DNA of 64,000 nt from Collinsella aerofaciens (GTDB lineage: Bacteria > Actinomycetota > Coriobacteriia > Coriobacteriales > Coriobacteriaceae): assembly GCF_002736145.1 (NCBI RefSeq), contig NZ_CP024160.1, positions 2,108,001 to 2,172,000 of the forward strand, given 5' to 3'. Position 1 is the stretch's first letter, and every line of letters starts with the position of its first letter. The notes beneath the pieces were generated by a model, which saw only the letters and a list, made by a program, of their open reading frames with translations, made no database searches and was not told the origin of the DNA. The position numbers were made by a program, and so were the translations under genes. Shown piece by piece: positions 49,114 to 57,495 of the stretch.

Positions 49114-50541
49114 ATGAAAAACTTCATGGACGATCAGGATTTCCTGCTGAGCACCAAAACCGGCGAGGAGCTGTTCCACAACTTTGCCGAGGGTATGCCC
49201 ATCGTTGACTACCACTGCCACATTTCTCCCAAGGAGATCTGGGACGACAAGCGTTTTGAGAACATCACCGAGGTTTGGCTGGGCGGCGACCACTACAAGT
49301 GGCGCCTAATGCGTGCCAACGGCGTCGACGAGCGCTTCATTACCGGCGATGCCCCTGCTCGCGAGAAGTTCCAGAAGTGGGCCGAGACCCTGGGCCGCTG
49401 CGTGGGCAACCCCGTCTTTGAGTGGAGCCACCTGGAGCTTAAGCGTTACTTTGGCTACGAGGGCGTCCTGAACGGCAAAACCGCTCAGGAGGTCTGGGAC
49501 CTTGCCAACGCCAAGCTCGCTGAGGCCAGCTTTACCTGCCGCAACCTGATCAAGCAGTCCAACGTCCGCATGATCTGCACTACCGACGACCCCGCCGACA
49601 GCTTTGAGTGGCACAAGAAGATTGCCGCCGACGACAGTTTTGACGTTCAGGTCGTTCCCGCCATGCGCCCCGATGCCGCCCTGCGCATCGAGCGTGGCCA
49701 GGAGTTCGCCGACTACTGCAAGCATCTCTCCGAGGTTGCTGGCGTTGAGATCAGCGACTTCGAGGGCATGAAGGCTGCCATCTCCAAGCGCTACGACGTT
49801 GCCCACGAGCTGGGCTGCCGCGCTTCCGACCACGCGCTCGACTACGTTATGTACGTTCCGGCTACCGCCGACGAGATCGAGGCCATCTTTGCCAAGGGCC
49901 TTGCCGCCGAGCCGCTTACCGAGGACGAGGTCCTCAAGTACAAGACGGCCTTTATGCAGTTCGTCGCCGGCGAGTATGTCCGCCTTGGCTGGGCCATGCA
50001 GCTGCACTTTGGCTGCAAGCGTGACAACAACCGCGCTATGTTCGCCAAGCTCGGTCCCGACACCGGCTACGACTGCATCTCCAACTACACGCCGTCCGAC
50101 CAGCTGGCCGATTTCCTCAACTCCATCCAGGAGTCCACGGGTCTGCCCAAGACCATCCTGTACAGCCTGAACCCCATCGACAACACCATGATCGATACCG
50201 TGATGGGCTGCTTCCAGGAGGCTCCGACCGCCGGCAAGATCCAGAACGGCTCTGCCTGGTGGTTCAACGACAACGAGGTCGGTATGCGCGAGCAGCTCAC
50301 GGCTCTGGCTAACGAGGGCGTGCTGGGCAACTTTGTGGGCATGCTTACCGATTCCCGCTCCTTCCTGTCCTACCCGCGTCACGAGTACTTCCGTCGCGTG
50401 CTGTGCGGCGTGATCGGCGAGTGGGTCGAGCAGGGCAAGTATCCGGCCGACATGGAGCTGCTGGGAGCCATCGTGCGCGACATCAGCTACAACAATGCAG
50501 TCCGCTACTTTGGCTTTGACCTGGATACCGTCGAGGCCTAA
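49114..50541 (+). CDS. uxaC: Uronate isomerase UxaC
   Basis: A 475-residue TIM-barrel enzyme that converts galacturonate to tagaturonate (and glucuronate to fructuronate). The metal-binding start is VDYHCHISPKEIWDD; HFGCKRDNNRAMF and DSRSFLSYPRHEYFRR are further conserved parts. ATG 49114 follows AAAGGGG; the frame starts earlier at 49048 inside the second operator, so the shorter start is right. It is the first gene of uxaC-uxaB-uxaA. Confidence 0.95.
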   Translation: MKNFMDDQDFLLSTKTGEELFHNFAEGMPIVDYHCHISPKEIWDDKRFENITEVWLGGDHYKWRLMRANGVDERFITGDAPAREKFQKWAETLGRCVGNPVFEWSHLELKRYFGYEGVLNGKTAQEVWDLANAKLAEASFTCRNLIKQSNVRMICTTDDPADSFEWHKKIAADDSFDVQVVPAMRPDAALRIERGQEFADYCKHLSEVAGVEISDFEGMKAAISKRYDVAHELGCRASDHALDYVMYVPATADEIEAIFAKGLAAEPLTEDEVLKYKTAFMQFVAGEYVRLGWAMQLHFGCKRDNNRAMFAKLGPDTGYDCISNYTPSDQLADFLNSIQESTGLPKTILYSLNPIDNTMIDTVMGCFQEAPTAGKIQNGSAWWFNDNEVGMREQLTALANEGVLGNFVGMLTDSRSFLSYPRHEYFRRVLCGVIGEWVEQGKYPADMELLGAIVRDISYNNAVRYFGFDLDTVEA

Positions 50542-50565
50542 ACCCGCATCGAATCACACCGAACT

Positions 50566-50602
50566 CGGGAGCGCCGTTGCCACACGCGGCGCCCCCGTTT
50601 TG
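50566..50602 (+). terminator. Imperfect hairpin between uxaC and uxaB
   Basis: gggagcgccg and cggcgccccc around ttgccacacg pair imperfectly and are followed by gtttt. It may weaken read-through or protect the upstream message; the genes share no separate promoter that I can see. Confidence 0.45.
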
Positions 50603-50637
50603 CCTGCACGCTAACAGCAATCTAAGGAGAGACATCG

Positions 50638-52152
50638 ATGGAGAACATCAGCTACGAGACGCTCGAGAAGATCGGCTACAAGGGCTACCTGCTGCCCAAG
50701 GACGCGCCCGAGAAGGTTCTGCAGTTTGGCGAGGGCAATTTCCTGCGCGCCTTTGTCGACCGCTTCTTTGACATGGGCAACGAGGCAACCGGCTGGAACG
50801 GCAAGGTTGTCATGGTCCAGCCCATCAGCGGTGCCTTTGGCTTTGCCGACGGCATTAACGCTCAGGATGACCTGTACACCGTGCTGGTGCGCGGCAAGGA
50901 GAGCGGCAACACGGTCGACGAGTCCCGTGTGATCAGCGCCTGCAGCCGCTGCCTCAATCCGTATCGCGAGGACGACTACCGCGCCATGATGGAGGTCGCC
51001 GTCTCCGACGATTTGGAGATTATCGTCTCCAACACCACCGAGGCCGGTATCGCCTACGATCCGTCCTGCAAGGCCGACGACATGCCGCCCGCGAGCTTCC
51101 CCGCCAAGCTTGTCCAGGTCCTTCACACTCGCTGGGCTGCCGGTAAGCCGGGCGTCATCGTGCTCGCCTGCGAACTCATCGATCACAACGGCGAGGAGCT
51201 GCTGCGCATCATGAACCAGTACGTGAGCGACTGGGGCTGGGAGGATGAGTTCTCGCAGTGGATGGCCAACGACTGCACCGTCTGCACCACGCTCGTCGAC
51301 ACTATCGTCCCCGGCCGCATCCGCGACCCCAAGGAGGCCGCTGCCGTGGCCGAGCGCCTGGGCTACGAGGATCCCTTCCTGGCCGTGCGCGAGCCCTTCC
51401 AGATGTGGGGTATCCAGGGCGATGAGTCGCTTGCCGAGAAGCTGCCCTTCGTGAAGGCCGGCCTGCCGGGCGTCTTTGTGACCCCCGACGTCACCCCGTA
51501 CAAGAAGCGCAAGGTCCGCATCCTCAACGGTGCCCATACCGCCTTTGTCCCGGGTTCCTGGGTTGCCGGCTTTGACATCGTGCGCGATTGCATGCACGAC
51601 GAGATCGTTCGTGGCTTCATGAACACGATGCTCTACGACGAGGTCATCCCGACGCTTGCCGCCGATCTGGATGTCGAGGACTGCAAGGCCTTTGCCGCCG
51701 CCGTCGAGAACCGCTTCGACAACCCGTTTATCGATCACGCGCTGCTCTCCATTTGCCTCAACTCCACGGCCAAGTGGCGCGCTCGCGATCTGCCCACGCT
51801 CAAGGACTATGTTGCCGAGACCGGCAGCCTGCCCAAGTGCCTGGCCACGAGCCTCGCTACGCTCATTGCCTTCTATACGCAGGAGCTTGTGTCCCGCGAG
51901 GGCGATGGCCTGCACCTGCGCCGTGCCGACGGCACCGAGTATACCGCTCAGGACGACGCCTTCGTGCTCGATTTCTACGCCGCCCACGCCGGTGCAGACG
52001 ATGCCGAGCTGGTGCACGACGTGCTCAGCAACGAGCAGATGTGGGGCGAGGACCTTACGCAGATCACCGGTCTTGAGGAGTTTGTCGTCAACGCGCTTGC
52101 CGTCGTGCGCGCCGAGGGCGCCAAGCAGGCATTTGCCAACGCCCAGGCCTAA
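50638..52152 (+). CDS. uxaB: Tagaturonate reductase (altronate oxidoreductase) UxaB
   Basis: A 504-residue polyol-dehydrogenase-family enzyme reducing tagaturonate to altronate with NADH. The N-terminal domain shows QFGEGNFLRAFVDRF, the middle TVCTTLVDTIVPGR, and the C-terminal catalytic helix includes KKRKVRILNGAHTAFVPGS with the family's Lys and His. AAGGAGAG precedes ATG 50638. It lies between uxaC and uxaA, which decides its substrate among the mannitol-dehydrogenase relatives. Confidence 0.93.
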   Translation: MENISYETLEKIGYKGYLLPKDAPEKVLQFGEGNFLRAFVDRFFDMGNEATGWNGKVVMVQPISGAFGFADGINAQDDLYTVLVRGKESGNTVDESRVISACSRCLNPYREDDYRAMMEVAVSDDLEIIVSNTTEAGIAYDPSCKADDMPPASFPAKLVQVLHTRWAAGKPGVIVLACELIDHNGEELLRIMNQYVSDWGWEDEFSQWMANDCTVCTTLVDTIVPGRIRDPKEAAAVAERLGYEDPFLAVREPFQMWGIQGDESLAEKLPFVKAGLPGVFVTPDVTPYKKRKVRILNGAHTAFVPGSWVAGFDIVRDCMHDEIVRGFMNTMLYDEVIPTLAADLDVEDCKAFAAAVENRFDNPFIDHALLSICLNSTAKWRARDLPTLKDYVAETGSLPKCLATSLATLIAFYTQELVSREGDGLHLRRADGTEYTAQDDAFVLDFYAAHAGADDAELVHDVLSNEQMWGEDLTQITGLEEFVVNALAVVRAEGAKQAFANAQA

Positions 52153-52162
52153 ATCCTTCTGT

Positions 52163-52188
52163 GCGCCCGCCGGGCAACTGGCGGGCGC
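52163..52188 (+). other. GC-rich hairpin between uxaB and uxaA
   Basis: gcgcccgcc (52163-52171) pairs with ggcgggcgc (52180-52188). No T-tract follows, so it is more likely a stability or processing hairpin than a terminator. Confidence 0.6.
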
Positions 52189-52230
52189 CCGCTGACTTCT
52201 GCTCAACCTGTAGGGTTAGGACTCTTTGTA

Positions 52231-53715
52231 ATGAATACTATCCAGATCAATCCGGCCGACAACGTGATCGTTGCGCTGTCGCCGCTTGCCAAGGGCACCG
52301 CCGTCGCGGTTCCCGGGGTGGGCGAGGTCGTGGCCGCGGAGGATATTCCGCAGGGCCACAAGATGGCCGTGCGCGCCATTGCGGCGGGGGAGGACGTCGT
52401 CAAGTACGGTCTTCCTATCGGCCACGTGACGGGCGACATCCAGCCCGGTCAGTGGCTTCATACGCATAACGTCAAGACTAACCTTTCGGGCGAGGTCGAG
52501 TACGCTTACAACCCGACGCATCCGGTCGTTGAGCCGGTTGAGCCCGAGACCTTTATGGGCTTCCGCCGCGCCGACGGCCGCGCCGCGACGCGCAACGAGC
52601 TGTGGATCATCCCCACGGTCGGCTGCGTCAACGAGGTCGCGCGTGCCATGTGCGAGCAGGCTCAGGATCTGGTCGAGGGTTCGCTGGAGGGCGTTTACTA
52701 CTTCCCGCATCCCTTTGGCTGCTCGCAGACCGGTGCCGACCATGCCCAGACGCGTCGTCTGTTGGTGGCGCTCTCGCGTCACGCAAACGCTGCGGGTGTG
52801 CTGTTCCTGTCCCTCGGTTGCGAAAACTGCACGCACCAGCAGGTACTCGACGAACTCGGTGACTTCGATCACGAGCGCGTTCGCTTCCTCACCTGCCAGG
52901 ATGTAGCCGACGAGCAGGTCGAGGGCCACAAGATTCTGTCTGAGCTGGCCGACCTGGCCAAGCAGGCCAAGCGTGAGCCCATTCCGGCCTCCGAGCTGGT
53001 CATTGGCCTTAAGTGCGGTGGCTCTGACGGTCTTTCGGGCATTACCGCCAACCCCACGATCGGTCGCGTGAGCGATATGGTCGTCGCCCGCGGCGGCACG
53101 TCGGTGCTCACCGAGGTGCCCGAGATGTTTGGCGCGGAGAGCATTCTGCTCGATCGTTGCGAGAGCCAGGACGTCTTCAATGCCGCCTCCGACATGCTCA
53201 ACGGCTTTAAGGACTACTTTATCAGCCACGGCGAGGTCGTCTATGAGAACCCGAGCCCCGGCAACAAGGACGGCGGCATTACCACGCTCGAGGACAAGAG
53301 CTGTGGCTGCGTGCAAAAGGGTGGGTCTGCCCCCATCGTCGACGTGCTGCCGTATGCCGGCCGGGCAACTAAACATGGTCTGAACATGCTGTGCGGTCCG
53401 GGCAACGACATGGTATCCACCACGGCCCTGACGGCTGCTGGCTGTCACGTGATTCTATTCTCGACCGGCCGCGGCACGCCGTTTGGCGCACCGGCGCCTA
53501 CGCTCAAGGTGTTCACCAACCAGCGTCTGTGCGACCACAAGGCCAACTGGATGGACTTTAACGCCGGCGTGGTGGCTACGGGCGAGCGCACGCTCGATGA
53601 GGCTGCCGGCGACCTGTACCAGATGGTGCTGGACACGGCGAGCGGCAAGCTTACGAGCGCCGAGCGTCGCGGCTGCCACGAGATCAGCATCTGGAAGGAC
53701 GGCGTCTGCCTGTAG
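52231..53715 (+). CDS. uxaA: Altronate dehydratase UxaA
   Basis: A 494-residue enzyme removing water from altronate to give 2-keto-3-deoxygluconate. The N-terminal SAF domain (about 1-90) ends with HTHNVKTNLSG. The C-terminal domain has GCVNEVARAMC, FPHPFGCSQTG, LGCENCTHQQV and LKCGGSDGLSGI, with Cys and His that bind the metal. Both domains are in one chain. The next enzymes, KDG kinase and KDPG aldolase, are not in the window. ATG 52231 is preceded by a weak GTAGGG. Confidence 0.94.
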   Translation: MNTIQINPADNVIVALSPLAKGTAVAVPGVGEVVAAEDIPQGHKMAVRAIAAGEDVVKYGLPIGHVTGDIQPGQWLHTHNVKTNLSGEVEYAYNPTHPVVEPVEPETFMGFRRADGRAATRNELWIIPTVGCVNEVARAMCEQAQDLVEGSLEGVYYFPHPFGCSQTGADHAQTRRLLVALSRHANAAGVLFLSLGCENCTHQQVLDELGDFDHERVRFLTCQDVADEQVEGHKILSELADLAKQAKREPIPASELVIGLKCGGSDGLSGITANPTIGRVSDMVVARGGTSVLTEVPEMFGAESILLDRCESQDVFNAASDMLNGFKDYFISHGEVVYENPSPGNKDGGITTLEDKSCGCVQKGGSAPIVDVLPYAGRATKHGLNMLCGPGNDMVSTTALTAAGCHVILFSTGRGTPFGAPAPTLKVFTNQRLCDHKANWMDFNAGVVATGERTLDEAAGDLYQMVLDTASGKLTSAERRGCHEISIWKDGVCL

Positions 53716-53747
53716 CGGCAAATGGATTCGCATAGGCCACTGTTGAC

Positions 53748-53790
53748 CATGGCCCCGTCGGGAGTGTTCCCGGCGGGGCCATGTTTGTTC
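53748..53790 (+). terminator. Terminator after uxaA
   Basis: catggccccgtcggga (53748-53763) pairs with 53768-53783 around gtgt with one G-T pair and is followed by tttgttc. Confidence 0.88.
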
Positions 53791-53837
53791 TGTCTGTTCG
53801 GGCGTGTCTTTCTGAGGGTACGGGAGCGGCGAAAACA

Positions 53838-54011
53838 ATAAACGTTCACCTAATCGACCTCAAATTTAAACCCACTCAATACCCATGTAATCGTGATTTT
53901 TTTCAAGTCAGATGTCCGTTTAACGGCAAAAAACGACCGTTCAAGGATAATATACAAGTGAACGTTCACCTATCATAAGCAATCGCGCATAATCTAGCTA
54001 AACGTTCACCC
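53838..54011. promoter_or_regulatory. Operators and CCGTT module before the GPH transporter gene
   Basis: Three sites share AACGTTCACC: at 53841, 53961 and 54001. The middle one is the full GTGAACGTTCAC (53958-53969); the other two have only one good half. The last two are 40 bases apart. CCGTTTAACGG (53916-53926) and CCGTTCA (53937-53943) repeat the module seen before uxaC. The -10 may be in gataatatac (53945-53955). Confidence 0.8.
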
Positions 54012-54094
54012 TACGAGTGGACGACATGCAGACAGACATCGGTATGGACTCCAATGTCTTGTTACAAGACAATCGAGAAAAGAGAGGGAGCTCG

Positions 54095-55654
54095 ATGACT
54101 AACAAGATCGGTAAAAAGCGCAAGATCACATTCTGGACGCGCTTGGGCTTTGGTATGGGCGGCATGCTCAACTCCGGTGCCCTGAGCTTTACGCACAGCT
54201 ACATGGTGCTGTTCCTGTCCACGGAGTGTGGTCTGTCCGCAGGCGAGGCTGCGCTGATCAGCTCGTTCGCCATCTATCTCAACGCCATTCTGTGCCCGCT
54301 CATGGGCTTTGTGGCCGATAACTTCTACGCTACCAAGATCGGCCGCATCTTTGGCCGCCGCCGTTTCTGGATCTTGCTGGCTATCCCGATGATGGTCGCC
54401 GAGCCGCTCATCTTTGTGGCTACGCCGTTTGGTTTCCCGTACTACTTTGTGTTGTACCTGATCTACAACGTCGCGTACACGTTCTGCACCGCCAACCTGT
54501 CGCCGCTTACCATCGAGATGACCGATGACTTCAAGGAGCGTACGTACCTCACCGGCTACAAGCACCTCTTTGGTAACGCCGCCGGCTTCCTGATGGCAGC
54601 ACTCGTCGGCTTTGGCTTTGGCACCTTCGGCGAGACCAACCCGTTCAGCTACTTCATTATTGCTACGATTAACGCTTCGGTCATGGCAATCTCGCTGCTC
54701 TGCGTGTACCTGTCTACGTGGGAGCACACCCCCGAGGAGGTCGCTCAGGAGAAGATCGAGAGCGTCGGCGAGGGTATCAAGAAGTTTTTCATCGACGTTA
54801 TCTCTACCTTCCGCAACAAGTCCTTCCGCAAGGTCCTGTATGCGCAGGTCTCCACGAAGCTCGCCGCTGCCTGCTGGTCTGCGTGCCTGTCCTTCTTCAT
54901 CGTCTACTGTCTGCAGATTCCTAAGTCCTACGAGTCCGTGATGGAGATGCCCGGCAAGGTCGTCGCTATCGTCTGCACCGCCATCTGGGTCGCCCTCATG
55001 GCCAAGAAGGGCTTCCACAAGTCTTGGTACCTGGCAAACGTCGGTTGCGCCGCGTGCATCATCGCCTACAACTACTTCGCCTTTGGTCAGATCAACGGCA
55101 CCTCCACGGTCGCCATCGCCATGATCGCCTACCCCATCATCTTCGCCATCTGGAAGTTCTTCTACGTTGGCTTCCAGTATCTGCCCGATGTTCTGCTCAA
55201 CTACATCCCCGATGTCGATGAGCTCATCACCCTGCGTCGCCGCGAGGGCATCTACAGCTCCGCTCAGCAGCTCTGCCAGCAGATTGCCCAGGCTGTTGCC
55301 GTCAACGTATGGGCTATCGTCCTTGCTGCCTCCGGCTTCATTCAGACCGCCGGCAACAGCGACGCCGTGACCCAGCCCGCCACCGTGCCTCTGTACATTT
55401 GCGGCTACATGCTCATCGGCTGCGCCGGCTTCTTCCTGCTCGCGGCTGTCCTTGCCCGCGGCATCAAGATCGACAAGGAGCAGTGCGACATCCTTTGCGA
55501 CGAGATCCACCGTGTCAAGGAGGGTGGCAAGATGGCCGACGTCAAGCCCGAGGTCAAGGCGCTTTGCGAGGAGCTCTCCGGCTTTAAGTACGAGGACTGC
55601 TTCGCCCACAACAATGTTGGCTTCCAGGACGGCAGCGTAATTCCCGCCGAGTAG
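54095..55654 (+). CDS. GPH/MFS-type (glycoside-pentoside-hexuronide) transporter
   Basis: A 519-residue twelve-span carrier from ATG 54095; the frame begins at 54017 inside the operator region. MGGMLNSGALSFTHSYMVLFLSTE, split here at twenty residues, and DNFYATKIGRIFGRRRFWIL (loop 2-3) fit the GPH group. A cytoplasmic tail of about 65 residues (CDEIHRVKEGGKMADVKPEV) follows the last span. Position between uxaCBA and the pectin enzymes makes galacturonate or oligogalacturonides the likely cargo. A terminator stands after the gene. Confidence 0.87.
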   Translation: MTNKIGKKRKITFWTRLGFGMGGMLNSGALSFTHSYMVLFLSTECGLSAGEAALISSFAIYLNAILCPLMGFVADNFYATKIGRIFGRRRFWILLAIPMMVAEPLIFVATPFGFPYYFVLYLIYNVAYTFCTANLSPLTIEMTDDFKERTYLTGYKHLFGNAAGFLMAALVGFGFGTFGETNPFSYFIIATINASVMAISLLCVYLSTWEHTPEEVAQEKIESVGEGIKKFFIDVISTFRNKSFRKVLYAQVSTKLAAACWSACLSFFIVYCLQIPKSYESVMEMPGKVVAIVCTAIWVALMAKKGFHKSWYLANVGCAACIIAYNYFAFGQINGTSTVAIAMIAYPIIFAIWKFFYVGFQYLPDVLLNYIPDVDELITLRRREGIYSSAQQLCQQIAQAVAVNVWAIVLAASGFIQTAGNSDAVTQPATVPLYICGYMLIGCAGFFLLAAVLARGIKIDKEQCDILCDEIHRVKEGGKMADVKPEVKALCEELSGFKYEDCFAHNNVGFQDGSVIPAE

Positions 55655-55675
55655 GGCCAACGCATTGTCCAAACC

Positions 55676-55724
55676 AAAGGGCCGTGCCACCGGAGATCCA
55701 CCGGCGGGTGCGGCCCTTTTTTAA
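55676..55724 (+). terminator. Terminator after the GPH transporter gene
   Basis: aaagggccg (55676-55684) pairs with cggcccttt (55711-55719) with further pairing inside, followed by a T-run. Genes beyond it may still be read from the same promoter, or from a weak one not recognised. Confidence 0.85.
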
Positions 55725-55768
55725 AAACGAGTAGTATGAACTTCTGATTACATTTGAGGGAGAGACCC

Positions 55769-57364
55769 ATGGAGACGAACGTTATCTGGCGCAACGCCCG
55801 CGCGGCCGTTATCGAGCTCGACGATGGCGGCTACTTTACCTGTGCCGATACGTGGGAAATCTTTGTCAACGATGAGCCCGCCGGTACCACGAATACGGTC
55901 GAGACCTATGTTGACGGCCTGGTTCCCGGCAGGCGCAACCTGATCCGCTTTGTCTGCGGCGAGCGCGAGTTGAGCGTAGGCGTCACCACGCCGGCGGAGC
56001 CCTTTACCATCAACGTTCGCGACTGCGGAGCCAAGGGCGATGCCGAGCACGATGACACCACCAACATTCAGGCTGCCATCATGGCCTGCCCCAAGGGCGG
56101 GCGCGTGCTGATCCCCGCCGGCAACTACCGCATCAAGTCCCTCTTCCTTAAGAGCAATATCAACATCGAGCTTGCCGAGGGCGCGGTGCTGCTGGCCCGT
56201 CACGACCGCGCGGCGCTTGCCTACATTCCGGGCACGGTCACGGGCGACGAGGGCGCCGGGTATGCCGGCACCGACATGCTGCCCCTGGGCCGCTGGGAAG
56301 GCGAGAGCTTTTCGGCCTACTGTTCGACCTTTACGGGCCTGAGCGTGCACGACGTGTGCATCTATGGCCGCGGCGCCATCGACGGCCAGACCGATTTTGC
56401 CGAGGACAACTGGTGGAACAAGGACTTTAAGAACATCTTCCGTCCCGAGGAGGGCCGCGAGGTCGCCCGCCCACGCATGATTTTCCTGTCCGAGTGCGAA
56501 AACGTGAGCCTTGCCGGCTTTACCGTACGCAACAGCCCGGCGTGGAATATCCATCCCATCCTGTGCGAGCACGTCGATGCCCTGTGCCTGTCAATCGAAG
56601 GTCCCAAGAACTCCCACAACACCGACGGCTTCGATCCCGAGAGCTGCGGTTTTGTCCGCGTCCTTGGCTGCCAGTTCTCGGTGGGCGATGACTGCATCGC
56701 CATCAAGAGCGGCAAACTGGGCATCGAGCCCGAGCTTCGTCCCGCTACGCACGATATGCTCGTCTCGCACTGCTACATGCACGATGGCCACGGCGCCGTG
56801 GTGCTGGGATCCGAGGCTGCCGGCGGCATCAAGGACCTTACCGTGAGCAAGTGCCTCTTTGAGCGCACCGACCGTGGCCTGCGCGTCAAGACCCGCCGCG
56901 GCCGCGGCAAGGACGCCGTCAACGAGGGCATCACCTTCGAGCACATTCGCATGGACAAGGTGCTCACGCCCTTCGTGGTCAACTCGTTCTACTTCTGCGA
57001 TAAGGACGGCAAGACCGACTATGTCCAGAGCCGCGACGCGCTGCCCGTCGACGACCGTACGCCCGGCTTTGGCGCCACGACGTTTTGCGATATCGAGGCC
57101 ACCAACTGCCATGCGGCCGCGGCCTATATCACGGGCCTTCCCGAGAGCAAGGTGACGCGCCTGACGTTCCAGGATATCCATGTGACCTTTGCCGCCGCTG
57201 CCGAGCCCTTTGTGCCGGCCATGGCCTGCGGCGTGGAGCCCATGGTGCGCCAGGGCATCATCGCGCAGAACGTGAAAGTCCTCGACCTGCAGAACGTGCG
57301 CATCGAGGGTCAGGATGGCGACGAGCTGCAGTTGCAAAACGTCGACAAGGTTATCCGCGCGTAG
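55769..57364 (+). CDS. GH28 polygalacturonase, cytoplasmic
   Basis: A 531-residue right-handed beta-helix glycosidase. The first 78 residues form a small beta domain, as in exo-acting GH28 enzymes. The catalytic set is complete: NTD (284-286), DD (307-308), GHG (340-342) and RVK (372-374). ATG 55769 follows GAGGGAGAG. There is no signal peptide or anchor. The enzyme should therefore cut galacturonate units from oligomers brought in by the transporter, supplying UxaC. Confidence 0.93.
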   Translation: METNVIWRNARAAVIELDDGGYFTCADTWEIFVNDEPAGTTNTVETYVDGLVPGRRNLIRFVCGERELSVGVTTPAEPFTINVRDCGAKGDAEHDDTTNIQAAIMACPKGGRVLIPAGNYRIKSLFLKSNINIELAEGAVLLARHDRAALAYIPGTVTGDEGAGYAGTDMLPLGRWEGESFSAYCSTFTGLSVHDVCIYGRGAIDGQTDFAEDNWWNKDFKNIFRPEEGREVARPRMIFLSECENVSLAGFTVRNSPAWNIHPILCEHVDALCLSIEGPKNSHNTDGFDPESCGFVRVLGCQFSVGDDCIAIKSGKLGIEPELRPATHDMLVSHCYMHDGHGAVVLGSEAAGGIKDLTVSKCLFERTDRGLRVKTRRGRGKDAVNEGITFEHIRMDKVLTPFVVNSFYFCDKDGKTDYVQSRDALPVDDRTPGFGATTFCDIEATNCHAAAAYITGLPESKVTRLTFQDIHVTFAAAAEPFVPAMACGVEPMVRQGIIAQNVKVLDLQNVRIEGQDGDELQLQNVDKVIRA

Positions 57365-57401
57365 GGTAGTGCTCTTGCACAAGTGAATACGGTATGTTGA
57401 G

Positions 57402-57436
57402 GCGTGCGACGGTCGGGTCTGCCCGGCTGTCGCACG
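57402..57436 (+). other. Hairpin after the GH28 gene
   Basis: gcgtgcgac (57402-57410) pairs with gtcgcacgc (57428-57436), and an inner cggg-tctg-cccg stem is nested in it. No T-tract follows. The next gene starts 59 bases later. Confidence 0.65.
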
Positions 57437-57495
57437 CAATCTATAGGTGTCGGTATTGCATGGTGGGTGTTCTGTGACAGAAAGCGTAATGACAG